Shown here one piece after another: positions 36,288 to 46,442 of a DNA stretch of 64,000 nucleotides (positions are counted from its first letter, which is position 1; each line of letters opens with the position of its first letter). This DNA comes from Austwickia chelonae. GTDB taxonomy: Bacteria; Actinomycetota; Actinomycetes; Actinomycetales; Dermatophilaceae. The notes under the pieces are model-generated. The model saw nothing but the letters and a program-made list of their open reading frames with translations, made no database searches and was not told the origin of the DNA. A program made the position numbers and the translations under genes. The stretch spans positions 2,294,001-2,358,000 of the forward strand of contig NZ_CP031447.1 in the NCBI RefSeq assembly GCF_003391095.1. Reading direction: 5' to 3'.

Positions 36288-38117
36288 TCAGGGCTCAGCG
36301 ATCTCCGCAGCGGTCAACCAGGCCAGCTCCAGTTCCTCCCGCTCATCGACCACGGCCCGCAGCTTGTCGTTCAGCTCCAACACCGCGGCATGGTCCGTCG
36401 CCTTCGTCACCATCTGCTGGTGCAGACGCTCCTCCACCTGGGCCAACTTCGACAGCTGCCGGTCGATCCGGTTCAGCTCCTTACGCGCTTCCCGGATCTG
36501 CGTCTGGCTGTACGTCGGCTCAGCGCCCCCACCGGCACCTCCCGCCACCGGGACCCCGGAAACCCCTGGCACGGACGCCACCGCGCTCTGCACCACCTGA
36601 GCCCGCAACTCCAAGTACTGCTCCACCCCACCGGGCAGATCGCGCACCTTGCCGTCACCCAACAGGGCCACCTGACGGTCACACATCCGCTCCAGCAGAT
36701 ACCGGTCGTGGCTGACCACCAGCAAACTGCCGGCCCAGCCGTCCAGAACATCCTCCATCGAGGTCAGCGTCTCGATATCCAGGTCGTTCGTCGGTTCATC
36801 GAGGATCAACACATTCGGTTCGGTCATCAACAGACGCAAGAACTGCAAGCGTCGGCGCTCACCTCCGGAGAGTTCAGACACCTTGCTCTGCTGACGCAAC
36901 CCGGTGAACCCCAACCGCTGCGCCAGCTGCGACGCGCTGACCTCCCCCTTACCCAGAGCGATATAGCTGCGTACCTCGGTGATCGCGTCGATCACCCGGG
37001 CCTGCGCAAGACGTTCCAACTCCCGGACCTCCTGGGAGAGGAAAGCCGTCACCACCGTCTTGCCGACCTTGCGTCGTCCCCCGTCCAAGGCCAGTTCACC
37101 GAGAAAAGCCCGCAGAAGAGTCGACTTTCCGGCACCGTTCACCCCCACGATGCCGACCCGGTCACCAGGTGCCAACCGCCAGGTCACCCGGTCCAGGATT
37201 GTCCGCTCCCCCAAACGGACACTGGCATCGACCAGGTCGATGACGTCCTTGCCCAGACGTCGCGTCGCGAAACTCACCAGGGACACCTCATCCCGCAGCG
37301 GCGGCTCGTCCGCGATCAACGCCGAGGCCGCTTCCACCCGGAAACGAGGTTTGCTCGTCCGCGCTGGAGCCCCTCGACGTAGCCAGGCCAGCTCCTTCCG
37401 GAGCAGATTGTCCCGGCGTTCGGCCGTCACCGCAGCCACCCGAGCCCGTTCCGCCTTCGCCAGGACATAGGCCGCATAGCCGCCCTCGTACGACTCGACC
37501 TGCCCGTCGACGACCTCCCAGGTCGTCGTGGCCACCGCATCCAGGAACCAACGATCGTGCGTGACCACCACCAGAGCGGCGTCCGAACGGGTGCGTACCG
37601 ACGCCAAGTAGTGGGCCAGCCAGGCCACGCCTTCCACGTCCAGATGGTTGGTGGGCTCGTCCAACAGGATGACGTCCGGATCCGCGACCAGGAGAGCCGC
37701 CAGAGCGATCCTGCGCCGCTCCCCACCCGACATCGGACCGACGACCGCATCGAGCCCGCCGACCCCACCGGCCTGGATGTCGCCGAGCAGCCCCACCATC
37801 ACGTCGCGAACCCGCGGGTCCGAAGCCCACTCGTACTCAGCCATACCACCGAAAACGGCTTCCCGGACGGTCGCTTGCGGAAGCAGGTCGTCCACCTGGG
37901 TCAACATGCCCAACGAAACGGTGGAGGCCCGGGCGATCCGGCCGCTGTCGACCTGTTGGCTACCGGCGAGCACCCTCAGCAAGGTCGACTTGCCACCACC
38001 GTTACGACCCACGATGCCGATCCGATCACCGGTCAGGACCCCGAGCGACACCTCGTCGAGAAGATGCGTCGTCCCCAGGGACAGGTCGGCGCGTTCGACG
38101 GAAATCAGATTGGCCAT
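36288..38117 (-). CDS. ABC-F family ATPase (ribosome-associated, duplicated ATP-binding domains)
   Basis: A 609-residue soluble protein with two ABC domains: Walker A GRNGGGKST and GVNGAGKST, signatures MSGGERRR and LSGGERRR, and DEPTNHLD / DEPTNDLD. The linker between them (about 230-310) is charged and helical as in ABC-F factors. A C-terminal coiled-coil (about 530-600) is Uup-like. ABC-F proteins act at the ribosomal E site, some conferring antibiotic resistance; which role applies here is not visible. ATG 38117 has AAGGA upstream. It lies 50 nt after ispE. Confidence 0.9.
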   Translation of the reverse strand: MANLISVERADLSLGTTHLLDEVSLGVLTGDRIGIVGRNGGGKSTLLRVLAGSQQVDSGRIARASTVSLGMLTQVDDLLPQATVREAVFGGMAEYEWASDPRVRDVMVGLLGDIQAGGVGGLDAVVGPMSGGERRRIALAALLVADPDVILLDEPTNHLDVEGVAWLAHYLASVRTRSDAALVVVTHDRWFLDAVATTTWEVVDGQVESYEGGYAAYVLAKAERARVAAVTAERRDNLLRKELAWLRRGAPARTSKPRFRVEAASALIADEPPLRDEVSLVSFATRRLGKDVIDLVDASVRLGERTILDRVTWRLAPGDRVGIVGVNGAGKSTLLRAFLGELALDGGRRKVGKTVVTAFLSQEVRELERLAQARVIDAITEVRSYIALGKGEVSASQLAQRLGFTGLRQQSKVSELSGGERRRLQFLRLLMTEPNVLILDEPTNDLDIETLTSMEDVLDGWAGSLLVVSHDRYLLERMCDRQVALLGDGKVRDLPGGVEQYLELRAQVVQSAVASVPGVSGVPVAGGAGGGAEPTYSQTQIREARKELNRIDRQLSKLAQVEERLHQQMVTKATDHAAVLELNDKLRAVVDEREELELAWLTAAEIAEP

Positions 38118-38167
38118 GGTTCCTTCACAGTGGACGACGACGTGGGAAAAGCAGGACGAGAGCTGGT

Positions 38168-39106
38168 TCAGCGGGTGCGCGGATTCATGACGACATGGGC
38201 ACCGTGTACCGGGCCGGTGACCCGTTTGACCTCGGAGGCCAGACCTGAAGCCGTCAGAGCGACCGCGAGATCCAAGGCATCTTCCGGCCCTTCGACCAGG
38301 AAAGCGACCGTCGGTCCCGAACCAGAGACCAGACCGCCACAAGCTCCGTATTCACAACCGAACGTGAGGATGTCCTGGAGGCGCGGTTGCAGAGAACAAG
38401 CTGCTTCCTGCAGGTCGTTGCGCAGCGCCGCACCCAGAGCGTGGGCATCCCCCGACCGAAGCGCCTGCACCATCGCCGTCCCCGGTTCAGGATCAGGAAT
38501 CGGTGCGTCCCCCCGGAGACGATCGCATTCGGCGAAGACCTTCGGCGTGGACAAACCTTCGTCGCTGGGTACCAAAACCCAGTGGTACCGCCCTTTACCC
38601 AGCACCGGGGCCACCTGCTCGCCCCGCCCGGAACCTACCGCGGTACCTCCGACCAGGGCGAAGTTCACATCGCTCCCCAGTTCTGCAGCGCACTCGTGCA
38701 GGAGTTCGCGGTCACCGTCCAACCCCCAGAGTGCGTCGAGAGCCACCAGCGTCGCAGCAGCATCCGCCGACCCCCCGGCCATTCCGCCGGCGACCGGGAT
38801 CTCCTTGTCGATGGTGATGGTGCACGGCGTGACCCGAGCGGATGAGCCGGCCCGCGATGCCAACAACCGACCGGCCCGCACGACCAGGTTGTCTTCCCCG
38901 ACCGGGACCAGGTCGGCATACGGCCCCAGGACCTTGACCCGCCATTCGTCGGACGGAGACACGGTGACCTCGTCGAAGAGCCCGACAGCGTGGAAGATCG
39001 TCGACAACCCGTGGTAGCCGTCGGCCCGTGGGGGGCCCACGACGAGCTCCAGATTGATCTTGGCGGGAACCCGCACGACCACAGACTCCGGTTGCACGCT
39101 CGTCAT
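38168..39106 (-). CDS. ispE: 4-diphosphocytidyl-2-C-methyl-D-erythritol kinase
   Basis: A 312-residue GHMP kinase in the MEP isoprenoid pathway. VRVPAKINLELVVG at the N-terminus, the ATP-binding PVAGGMAGGSADAAA (about 105-119) and GGLVSGSGPTVAFL near the C-terminus are the three GHMP motifs. It starts 4 nt after the rsmA stop and is co-transcribed with it, supplying isoprenoid precursors used by UppS. Confidence 0.94.
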   Translation of the reverse strand: MTSVQPESVVVRVPAKINLELVVGPPRADGYHGLSTIFHAVGLFDEVTVSPSDEWRVKVLGPYADLVPVGEDNLVVRAGRLLASRAGSSARVTPCTITIDKEIPVAGGMAGGSADAAATLVALDALWGLDGDRELLHECAAELGSDVNFALVGGTAVGSGRGEQVAPVLGKGRYHWVLVPSDEGLSTPKVFAECDRLRGDAPIPDPEPGTAMVQALRSGDAHALGAALRNDLQEAACSLQPRLQDILTFGCEYGACGGLVSGSGPTVAFLVEGPEDALDLAVALTASGLASEVKRVTGPVHGAHVVMNPRTR

Positions 39107-39110
39107 ACCT

Positions 39111-40052
39111 TCACCCTATGTCGGTGGCCGCAGTGCCCTGTTGCCGCTTCCACGCGGCAACGACCCGGGCGAAGTCCTCCACCCGCAGCTGCTCTCCTCG
39201 GGTTCGAGGGTCGATCCCGGCTTCCACCAGAGCAGCCTCCGCCCGGTCAGTGCCTCCGGCCCACCCCGACAGAGCCGCCCGCAAAGTCTTCCTCCGCTGC
39301 GCGAAAGCGGCATCGACACAAGCGAAGACAGCTTGGCGATCCACGCCGACCGGTTCCTGTCTACGCACCAATCTGACCAAGCCGGAGTCGACATTGGGCA
39401 CCGGCCAGAAGATCGAGCGAGAAACGCTCCCCGCCAATCCCACGTCGGCGTACCAGGACGCCTTCACGCTCGGAACCCCGTAAACCTTGTTTCCGGGCGA
39501 TGCAGCCAGCCGCTCGGCAACCTCCATCTGCACCATGACCAAGGCCCGCTGAATGCTGGGGAAACGCTCCAGAAAGGTCAACAGAACCGGCACGGAGACG
39601 TTGTAAGGCAGATTGGCGACCAGAGCGGTCGGCGCCGGGCCGGGAAGCTCCCGCACCGTCATGGCATCGGCATGCACCACCCTCAACCGGTCGGCACGTC
39701 CGGCCATCACCGCAGACACCGTCCGAGGCAGTTCACCGGCGAGCGTCGGGTCGATCTCCACCGCGGTCACACCCTCGGCCTGTTCCAGGATCGCCAGGGT
39801 CAGCGACCCCAGTCCTGGACCGATCTCGACCACGGTGTCCTGCGGCCCCACCTCGGAGAGCCGGACGATCCGACGGACCGTGTTGGCGTCGACCACGAAA
39901 TTCTGGCCCCACTGTTTCGTGGGACGGATCCCTAGACGACCGGCGATCTCCCGGATGCGGCCAGCACCCAACAGCTCGACCGGTTCGACGCAGAGCTCAG
40001 TCAGATCGACGTCGGGTCGTTTGTCCGAAGACCCGGAAGAGGGGCATGTCAT
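39111..40052 (-). CDS. rsmA: 16S rRNA dimethyladenosine transferase
   Basis: A 313-residue methyltransferase that dimethylates two adjacent adenosines near the 3' end of 16S r[19 protein letters not shown] motif [11 protein letters not shown] and catalytic NLPYNV are clear. The C-terminal helical domain ends at the normal place. The start is uncertain: ATG 40052 gives a disordered 20-residue lead, and GTG 40112 is another option. It is the gene after iolE, with no strong terminator between them. Confidence 0.93.
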   Translation of the reverse strand: MTCPSSGSSDKRPDVDLTELCVEPVELLGAGRIREIAGRLGIRPTKQWGQNFVVDANTVRRIVRLSEVGPQDTVVEIGPGLGSLTLAILEQAEGVTAVEIDPTLAGELPRTVSAVMAGRADRLRVVHADAMTVRELPGPAPTALVANLPYNVSVPVLLTFLERFPSIQRALVMVQMEVAERLAASPGNKVYGVPSVKASWYADVGLAGSVSRSIFWPVPNVDSGLVRLVRRQEPVGVDRQAVFACVDAAFAQRRKTLRAALSGWAGGTDRAEAALVEAGIDPRTRGEQLRVEDFARVVAAWKRQQGTAATDIG

Positions 40053-40194
40053 GAGCTGCAGCTTAACGATCCGCGGGCTCGGCCTGCAGGCGTGATCGCC
40101 CCGCGTCGTCATTCACGTCGTCGACCTGACGGACGGCCGTAGGGCGGGTTGGTCCGACCCACACCCCACGACCGCGACCCCGTCGCTGTCGGCT

Positions 40195-41052
40195 TCAGCC
40201 CAGGCTCTTCAGGAAGGCGATGGAGGACCGTACATCAGCGACAGGGCCCTCGCCCTCGGGCTCACCCGGAAGGATGGTGTCCTGCTCGAGGACGTACCAG
40301 CCGTCGAAGCCGACCTTGTTCAGATCCTTGATGATCGAGGAGAAGTCGACGTCTCCTTCTCCCAGCGGGACGTAGATGCCTTGACGGACTGCGTCGGTGT
40401 AGGTCAGCTCACCGGAGCGAACCTTGGCGACGACGTCCTGGCGGACGTCCTTGGTGTGTACGTGGTTGATCCGATCGGCATGGCGACGGACCAGGTCCAC
40501 CGGGTCGGTGCCACCGATCATCAGGTGACCGGTGTCCAGGCACAGCCCGATCCGGGAGCCCTCCATGACCCGCTCGACCTCGTCGGCCTTCTCGATCATG
40601 GTGCCGACGTGCGGGTGCAGGCTGGCCTTGATCCCCCGGGACTCGGCGAGTGCCTTGAGCTTGTCCAGGTTGCTGAGCAGCGCGGTCCAGCCTGCGTCGT
40701 CCAGGACGGGTCGGTCGTCGTAGCCGTCCTGTCCGGTCGCGGCAGCCAGCACCAGGACGTCTCCGCCGGCTGCTTCGAAGGAGTCAAGTTCACGGCTGAC
40801 CTCCTCGGAGGGGTCGTGTCCGGGGTCGTGCAGGACGACGGGGACGAAGGCGCCGACGGCGGCCAGGCCGTAGGGCTTCAGCGCTTCGGCGCGCTCTGCT
40901 GGGGCTTCGGGGAGCCAGCCCTGCGGGCCGAACTCGGTGGCGGTCAGCCCCACTGACTTCATCTCGGTGAGTACCCGCTCGGGAGTCAGCTGGAATCCCC
41001 ACCCCGGGACCTCGCAGACACCCCAGGAAATCGGTGCACCGGCGATCTTCAT
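40195..41052 (-). CDS. iolE: Inosose dehydratase (IolE-like TIM barrel)
   Basis: A 285-residue xylose-isomerase-type TIM barrel. AGAPISWGVCEVPGWG at the N-terminus is the IolE hallmark. Metal ligands appear in HPHVGTMIE, LDTGHLMIGG and HVHTKDV. The reaction would convert 2-keto-myo-inositol to 3D-trihydroxycyclohexanedione. It follows two dehydrogenase genes on the same strand, which makes an inositol catabolic unit likely. A hydroxypyruvate isomerase-like role is less likely. Confidence 0.86.
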   Translation of the reverse strand: MKIAGAPISWGVCEVPGWGFQLTPERVLTEMKSVGLTATEFGPQGWLPEAPAERAEALKPYGLAAVGAFVPVVLHDPGHDPSEEVSRELDSFEAAGGDVLVLAAATGQDGYDDRPVLDDAGWTALLSNLDKLKALAESRGIKASLHPHVGTMIEKADEVERVMEGSRIGLCLDTGHLMIGGTDPVDLVRRHADRINHVHTKDVRQDVVAKVRSGELTYTDAVRQGIYVPLGEGDVDFSSIIKDLNKVGFDGWYVLEQDTILPGEPEGEGPVADVRSSIAFLKSLG

Positions 41053-41190
41053 GTCTTCTGCTCCTTCGTGATGTCGACCGGAGGTGCCGGTGGTGACATC
41101 TGCTGTCGTGATGGTGTGTTCGGGTTCTCCGGCGTCTGGGATCTCGAGGCCGGAAGTTCCGGGAAGAGCGGTGTGCCTTCCCGGGAGTCG

Positions 41191-42180
41191 TCAGGACAGC
41201 CGCACTCGTTCTCCGGTACGTGCGCTGTGGGTGGCGGCGTCGGCGATGACCAGAGCGGCCCGACCGTCGTGCACATTCGGGGTGATCGGGGTGTCGTGTT
41301 CCACTGCGGTGACGAAGGCCGACAGCTCGGCGGTGTACGCGGCGGTGTACCGCTCCAGGAAGAAGTTCAGGTAGGGCGCGGCGGCTTCGGTGTAGCCGGG
41401 TCCGGAGTATCGGACGAGGGTGGCCCTGTGGTTCGCGGCTTCCAGCATCCCCGTGGATCCGCAGACCTCGAGGCGCTGGTCGTATCCGGAGGCGCAGTGG
41501 CGGTTGTTGATGATGGTGGCCACGGCACCGGAGGCTGCGGTGAGGGTGATGACGGCGGCGTCGAAGTCACCGGCGGCTTCGATCTCCGGGTCGAGGTGCT
41601 GTCCGACGGCACTGACCTCGACGATGTCGCCGAGCAGGAAACGGGCCATGTCGAAGTCGTGGATGGTCATGTCGCGGAAGATCCCGCCGGACTGGGCGAC
41701 GTAGCTGGCGGGGGGCGCGGCGGGGTCGCGGCTGATGATGGTGACCTGTTCGATGTCGCCGATCTCGCCGTTGGCTGCGCGGGTCCGGATCTCGGCGAAT
41801 CCGGGGTCGAAGCGGCGGTTGAAGCCGATCATGACGCGGTCGGCGCGGTCGCCGAGTTGGGCGAGGCAGGCGTCGACGCGGGCGAGGTCGAGGTCGACCG
41901 GCTTCTCGCACATGACCTTCTTGCCTGCGGCGGTGGCGGCCAGGATGTGGTCGACGTGCAGAGGGGTCGGTGATCCGATGATGACGGCGTCGACATCCGG
42001 CGCGTGGAGGACTTCGTCGACGGCCAGTGTGGATTTCGCACCGTATTGTGCGGCCAGGCGTGCGGCGCCGTCGCCGAAGGGGTCGGCGATCCAGGCGAGT
42101 CGGGTTCCGGGGTGGGCGGCGACGGCGGCGGCGTGCACGGTGCCGATGCGGCCGGCTCCGATGACGGCGATATTGAGCAT
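41191..42180 (-). CDS. iolG: myo-inositol 2-dehydrogenase (Gfo/Idh/MocA family)
   Basis: A 329-residue NAD-dependent dehydrogenase. The Rossmann motif GAGRIGTVH (8-16), CEKPVDLD with catalytic Lys, and GFNRRFDPGF plus HDFDMARFLLG with catalytic Asp/His match inositol dehydrogenase. It would oxidise myo-inositol to 2-keto-myo-inositol, the IolE substrate. It lies between a second Gfo/Idh/MocA gene and iolE. Confidence 0.86.
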   Translation of the reverse strand: MLNIAVIGAGRIGTVHAAAVAAHPGTRLAWIADPFGDGAARLAAQYGAKSTLAVDEVLHAPDVDAVIIGSPTPLHVDHILAATAAGKKVMCEKPVDLDLARVDACLAQLGDRADRVMIGFNRRFDPGFAEIRTRAANGEIGDIEQVTIISRDPAAPPASYVAQSGGIFRDMTIHDFDMARFLLGDIVEVSAVGQHLDPEIEAAGDFDAAVITLTAASGAVATIINNRHCASGYDQRLEVCGSTGMLEAANHRATLVRYSGPGYTEAAAPYLNFFLERYTAAYTAELSAFVTAVEHDTPITPNVHDGRAALVIADAATHSARTGERVRLS

Positions 42181-42272
42181 GGTGTCGGTTCCTTCTGGAG
42201 GTGTGCCGGTGTGGTGGCCGATGGCAGGTCGTGCCGTCGGGTCGTGCTCGGGTGGCGAAGCGGTGCCGGCGC

Positions 42273-43289
42273 TCAGGAGGTGCGGATCTCCTCGACCAGC
42301 ACGGGGCGTCCTTCGCGGTAGGAGGTGGTGGCGGCCATGGCGACGTAGAGGGCTTCGAGGGCGTCGGCGGCGGTGCAGGGGCTGGGTGTGCCGTCGAGGA
42401 CGGCGTCGACGAAGGCGCTGAGTTCTGCGGCGTAGCAGGGGGCGAAGCGTTCCAGGAAGTCTTTCCAGACCGGGCCGGGCAGGTCCTGGTGTCCGGGTTC
42501 GGCCGAGCGGAGTGGTGCCCGGTCGTCGAGGCCGACGATGACGCCGCCTTTGTCCCCGGCAAGTTCCATGCGGACGTCGTGGCCGGCACCGTTGTACCGG
42601 GAGGTGTGGGCGGTTCCGAGGGTGCCGTCTTCCAGGGTCAGCAGGAGCACTGCGTCGGAGGCGTCCTGGGAGGCTGCGTAGACGGGGTCGCCCTTGGCGG
42701 TGCCACAGGCGTAGACCTGGTGGACGCGTTGTCCGGTCATCCAGCGCAGGATGTCGAAGTCGTGGATCATGCAGTCACGGAAGATGCCCCCGGAGGTGGG
42801 GATGAAGGTCGGGTCCGGGGTCTCCATGTCGCAGCTGAGCAGGTGCACACGGCGCAGTTCTCCGAGTTCGCCTGCGGTCAGGCGCCGTTTGGCTTCGAGG
42901 TATCCGGCGTCGAACCGACGGTGGAAGCCGATGTGGTTGAGGTTGCCGGCGGTTTCGAGGGCCTCGATGGCGCGTCGTGCTTCGGCGATGTCCATGGCGA
43001 CCGGTTTTTCGCAGAAGACGGGCATTCCCGCCTCGGCGGCTCGGACGAGCAGGTCGGCGTGGGTGTCGGTACCGGTGGCGATGACGAGGCAGTCGATCCG
43101 GTCTCGGTCGAAGAGGTCGTCGATCGTGGCGTGGGAGACGCCGAGTTCGCCTGCGACGGCAGCTGCACGCCCGGGGAGCGTGTCGGCCAGGACGAGTTCC
43201 CCGACGCGGGGAAGGTCACGCAGGACGACAGCATGTCCTAGGCCGATCCGTCCGATACCCAGCAGTCCGACACGCGCCTGGTCCTGCAT
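42273..43289 (-). CDS. Second Gfo/Idh/MocA oxidoreductase of the inositol cluster
   Basis: A 338-residue paralogue of the preceding dehydrogenase, with GLLGIGRIGLGHAVVL, CEKPVAMD, GFHRRFDAGYLEAKRR and HDFDILRWMTG. The differences from IolG in the cofactor loop and C-terminal sheet suggest a different isomer (scyllo- or D-chiro-inositol) or cofactor. ATG 43289 has GAAGGAG 7 nt upstream. It is the promoter-proximal gene of the three-gene minus-strand cluster. Confidence 0.85.
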   Translation of the reverse strand: MQDQARVGLLGIGRIGLGHAVVLRDLPRVGELVLADTLPGRAAAVAGELGVSHATIDDLFDRDRIDCLVIATGTDTHADLLVRAAEAGMPVFCEKPVAMDIAEARRAIEALETAGNLNHIGFHRRFDAGYLEAKRRLTAGELGELRRVHLLSCDMETPDPTFIPTSGGIFRDCMIHDFDILRWMTGQRVHQVYACGTAKGDPVYAASQDASDAVLLLTLEDGTLGTAHTSRYNGAGHDVRMELAGDKGGVIVGLDDRAPLRSAEPGHQDLPGPVWKDFLERFAPCYAAELSAFVDAVLDGTPSPCTAADALEALYVAMAATTSYREGRPVLVEEIRTS

Positions 43290-43564
43290 ATGACAACTCC
43301 TTCGTCGCCGTGAGCCGCCTGGGCTCCTCATCGTCGTGGACGGCGTCGGTCAGAGGGTTCGCCCGGACCTTGAGCGGTGGTGCTGCAGCCGCTGCGCCGT
43401 ACATGCCAAGTCGACAGTTTGTGAGCATGTTCTGTCAAGGCCGTTAGTCACAGGGCGGCACTGATGACAAAGCGCGGAAAAGTCACCCCCTGCCAGCGAA
43501 AAGCCCTGCATCGGACCACGAAAAAAGCTGCGCATCACGGCGTAATCGACAACGCCGGAGCCGC
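43290..43564. other. Leader region of the inositol cluster
   Basis: Most of the 357-nt gap between the inositol genes and tatD. It must contain the cluster promoter (minus strand). Palindromic bits such as GTGAGCATGTTC occur near 43420-43435, but I cannot name a promoter with confidence. No gene is supported. Confidence 0.3.
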
Positions 43565-43640
43565 CGACCCCGCCCACGGACACCCACCAGAACACTGCAA
43601 GTTCTCACATCATGAGACAGCAGGGGTGTCCGTGGGTCGG
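43565..43640 (-). terminator. Long inverted repeat downstream of tatD
   Basis: CCCACGGACACCC (43573-43585) and GGGTGTCCGTGGG (43624-43636) are perfect reverse complements. Outside them CCGACC and GGTCGG extend the stem past a 3-nt bulge. The 38-nt interior holds a small CTCA/TGAG hairpin. It follows the tatD stop and probably separates tatD from the inositol cluster. Confidence 0.55.
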
Positions 43641-43646
43641 TCCAGG

Positions 43647-44489
43647 TCACCACGGACCGTAAAGACGCTCCGCATTCTCCGACAATGCTCCGCACAACGT
43701 CGGGACATCCACCCCGAGAACCCCGGCCATCACCCGCACCGTCAAAGGCACCAGAGCCGGAGCATTCGTCCGCCCACGGAAGGGCACCGGCGCCAGATAG
43801 GGCGCGTCCGTCTCCACGAGAAGCTGCCCCAGCGGCACCACCGACAAGGCATCACGCAGACCACGAGCATTCTTGAAGGTCGCTGTCCCCGAGAAGGACA
43901 GGTAATAGCCCCGGTCCACGCATTCACGAGCCATCGCCAGATCACCGGAGAAACAATGCAGCACCGTCCCCTCCGGCGCACCCTCCCGTGCAAGCACCGC
44001 CAGGACGTCCTCATGGGCGTCCCGGTCGTGGATCTGCATCGGCAGCCCCAGACGCTTCGCCATCGCGATGTGCGCGGCGAAGGCCTCCCGTTGCACCCCT
44101 CGACCCTCCGGAGGCGTCCGGAAATAATCCAGGCCGGTCTCCCCCACCGCACGCACCCGCGGATGCGCAGCCAAGGACTCGATCTCAGCCAGGGCATCCG
44201 CCAACTGCCCGGACTCGGCCAACACCGGCACCTCGTTGGGATGCAGTGCCACCCCTGCCAGGACAGCAGGATAAGCATCGGCCAGCGCAACCGCCGCCCT
44301 TGCCGCCTCCAGATCACAGGCGATGTGCACCACCCGGTCGACCCCCACGGCAGCAGCAGAACGCAGCAGATCCGCCACGTCCGGGGCGTCCTCCCCCGCC
44401 CGGGACATGTCCAAGTGGCAGTGGCCGTCGACCACTGGCAGAGGGAGCGGGTCGACCTGCGCCGACCCGCCCCCTACCTGAGCGGTCAC
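43647..44489 (-). CDS. tatD: TatD family metal-dependent deoxyribonuclease
   Basis: A 280-residue TIM-barrel hydrolase with [41 protein letters not shown] and [16 protein letters not shown], the complete TatD set. It acts as a magnesium-dependent 3'-5' exonuclease in known cases. GTG 44489 overlaps the metG stop by 4 nt. In mycobacteria the same metG-tatD block is followed by rpfB and ksgA; here rpfB is absent at this spot. Confidence 0.92.
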   Translation of the reverse strand: MTAQVGGGSAQVDPLPLPVVDGHCHLDMSRAGEDAPDVADLLRSAAAVGVDRVVHIACDLEAARAAVALADAYPAVLAGVALHPNEVPVLAESGQLADALAEIESLAAHPRVRAVGETGLDYFRTPPEGRGVQREAFAAHIAMAKRLGLPMQIHDRDAHEDVLAVLAREGAPEGTVLHCFSGDLAMARECVDRGYYLSFSGTATFKNARGLRDALSVVPLGQLLVETDAPYLAPVPFRGRTNAPALVPLTVRVMAGVLGVDVPTLCGALSENAERLYGPW

Positions 44490-46324
44490 GCCGGGCTTCC
44501 CCCGTCGTCGACCCGCAGCCGAGCCACCTCTTCGTCCACCACGCTCGGGTCGAGCTTCGTGAACACCGGGGACGGCTTCGCGATGGGAGTACCGGCTACC
44601 ACCGGAGTCGAGGCCCACGCCGGGAAGTGGCTGTACTCACCGGTGATGATCGGATACGTGTGCAATTCCTCCCCGATGCCCTCGACCTCGTCGGCGAAGT
44701 CCTCGACCATCTCGATCCGAGGCATCGGTGTCATCGTTCCGTCACCACCCATGACCTGATGGACCGCATTGGAGGAATGGGGCAGGAAGGGGCTCAGCAT
44801 GATGTTGAGATCGCAGACGCACTGAGCCAGCACATGGAGGATCGTGCCGAGCCGCTCACGCTGATCCTCGCCCTTCAACTTGAAGGGTTCGGTCCGGGAG
44901 ATATAGGCGTTGACCTCACCGACGAGACGCATCGCTTCGGCGATGGCGGCGCGCTGACGGTGCTTCTCGATGAATGCACCGACCGTGGCGAAGCCTCCCC
45001 GCACCGCCGCGAGAACGTCCTCGTCACCGGCTTCCAGCGGACCACACGCTGGAATCTCCCCGAAGTTCTTGGCGATCATGTTCGCCGTACGGTTCACCAG
45101 GTTTCCCCAGCCCGCGACGAGTTCGGAGTTCGTCCGGATCACGAACTCCGACCAGGTGAAGTCGGAATCGCTGGACTCCGGGCCCGCCGCACAGATGAAG
45201 TACCTCAAGGCATCAGGCTGATAGCGCGACAGCATGTCACGCACATAGATCACGACGCCGCGCGAACTGGAGAACTGTTTGCCCTCCATCGTCATGAACT
45301 CACTCGCCACGACCTCGGTCGGCAAGTTCAACCGACCGTAGTGACCCGACTCGCCACCGTGTTCACCCTTACCCATGTAGCCCAGCAGCTCCGCCGGCCA
45401 GATCTGGGAGTGGAAGGTGATGTTGTCCTTGCCCTGGAAGTAATAGCTGACCGCTTCCGGGTCACCCCACCATTCACGCCACCGCTCCGGTTCCCCGATC
45501 CGGCGAGCCCATTCGATGGACGCCGACAAGTAGCCGACGACGGCGTCGAACCAGACGTAGAGACGTTTCCCGCTTTGTTCCCGCCAACCGTCCAACGGAA
45601 TCGGGATGCCCCAGTCGATGTCCCGGGTCATCGCACGGGGGCGCATCCCCTCCAGGAGGCCTTTGCTGAACCGGATGACATTGGGTCGCCAGGTGCCGTT
45701 CTCCTCGCGATCGTCCAGCCACCGGGCGAGTGCTTCTGCGAGCGCAGGAAGGTCGAGGAAGAAATGCTGGGACTCGACGAACTGAGGAGTCTCTCCGTTG
45801 ATCCGGCTCTTGGGGTCGATGAGATCGGTGGGATCGAGCTGATTGCCGCAGGCGTCGCACTGGTCGCCACGGGCGTCGGTGGCGCCGCAGATCGGGCAGG
45901 TTCCCTCGATGTACCGGTCGGGCAGGGTACGTCCGGTCGACGGGCTGACCGCGCCGAAGGTGGTCTTCTCCATCATGTAACCGTTCGCGTGGACCTGACG
46001 GAACAGATCTTGGACGACGGCGTAGTGGTTGCGGGTGGTGGTCCGGGTGAACAGGTCGTAGGACAGACCCAAGTTCACCAGGTCTTCGACGATGATCCGG
46101 TTGTTGGTGTCGGCGAGCTCACGAGGGGTGACTCCGGCCTGATCGGCCGCCACCAGGATCGGGGTTCCGTGCTCATCGGTACCACTCACCATCAGGACGT
46201 CATGCCCGGACATTCGCATGTAACGGCTGAAGACGTCGGAGGGCACGCCGAAACCTGCGACATGCCCGATGTGGCGGGGGCCGTTAGCGTACGGCCACGC
46301 GACAGCGGAGAGCACCTTGGTCAT
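44486..46324 (-). CDS. metG: Methionyl-tRNA synthetase
   Basis: A 612-residue class I synthetase with HIGH-like PRHIGH, a zinc knuckle (CPICG and CDACG) and the catalytic KMSKS-equivalent KQFSSSRG. The anticodon-binding helical domain fills the C-terminal third. There is no C-terminal EMAP/Trbp111 domain. It is the first gene of the coupled metG-tatD unit. Confidence 0.95.
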   Translation of the reverse strand: MTKVLSAVAWPYANGPRHIGHVAGFGVPSDVFSRYMRMSGHDVLMVSGTDEHGTPILVAADQAGVTPRELADTNNRIIVEDLVNLGLSYDLFTRTTTRNHYAVVQDLFRQVHANGYMMEKTTFGAVSPSTGRTLPDRYIEGTCPICGATDARGDQCDACGNQLDPTDLIDPKSRINGETPQFVESQHFFLDLPALAEALARWLDDREENGTWRPNVIRFSKGLLEGMRPRAMTRDIDWGIPIPLDGWREQSGKRLYVWFDAVVGYLSASIEWARRIGEPERWREWWGDPEAVSYYFQGKDNITFHSQIWPAELLGYMGKGEHGGESGHYGRLNLPTEVVASEFMTMEGKQFSSSRGVVIYVRDMLSRYQPDALRYFICAAGPESSDSDFTWSEFVIRTNSELVAGWGNLVNRTANMIAKNFGEIPACGPLEAGDEDVLAAVRGGFATVGAFIEKHRQRAAIAEAMRLVGEVNAYISRTEPFKLKGEDQRERLGTILHVLAQCVCDLNIMLSPFLPHSSNAVHQVMGGDGTMTPMPRIEMVEDFADEVEGIGEELHTYPIITGEYSHFPAWASTPVVAGTPIAKPSPVFTKLDPSVVDEEVARLRVDDGGSPA

Positions 46325-46442
46325 GCCGGAGAGTCTAGTCCTGGCCTCGGGGACCTCTGCGAACAGGCGGCGTCCCCCTCACGGAGGAACGACCGCTCCG
46401 TCCCGACAGCAGGAAGGAGCAGTGGAATAGCTCCGATTCCCC

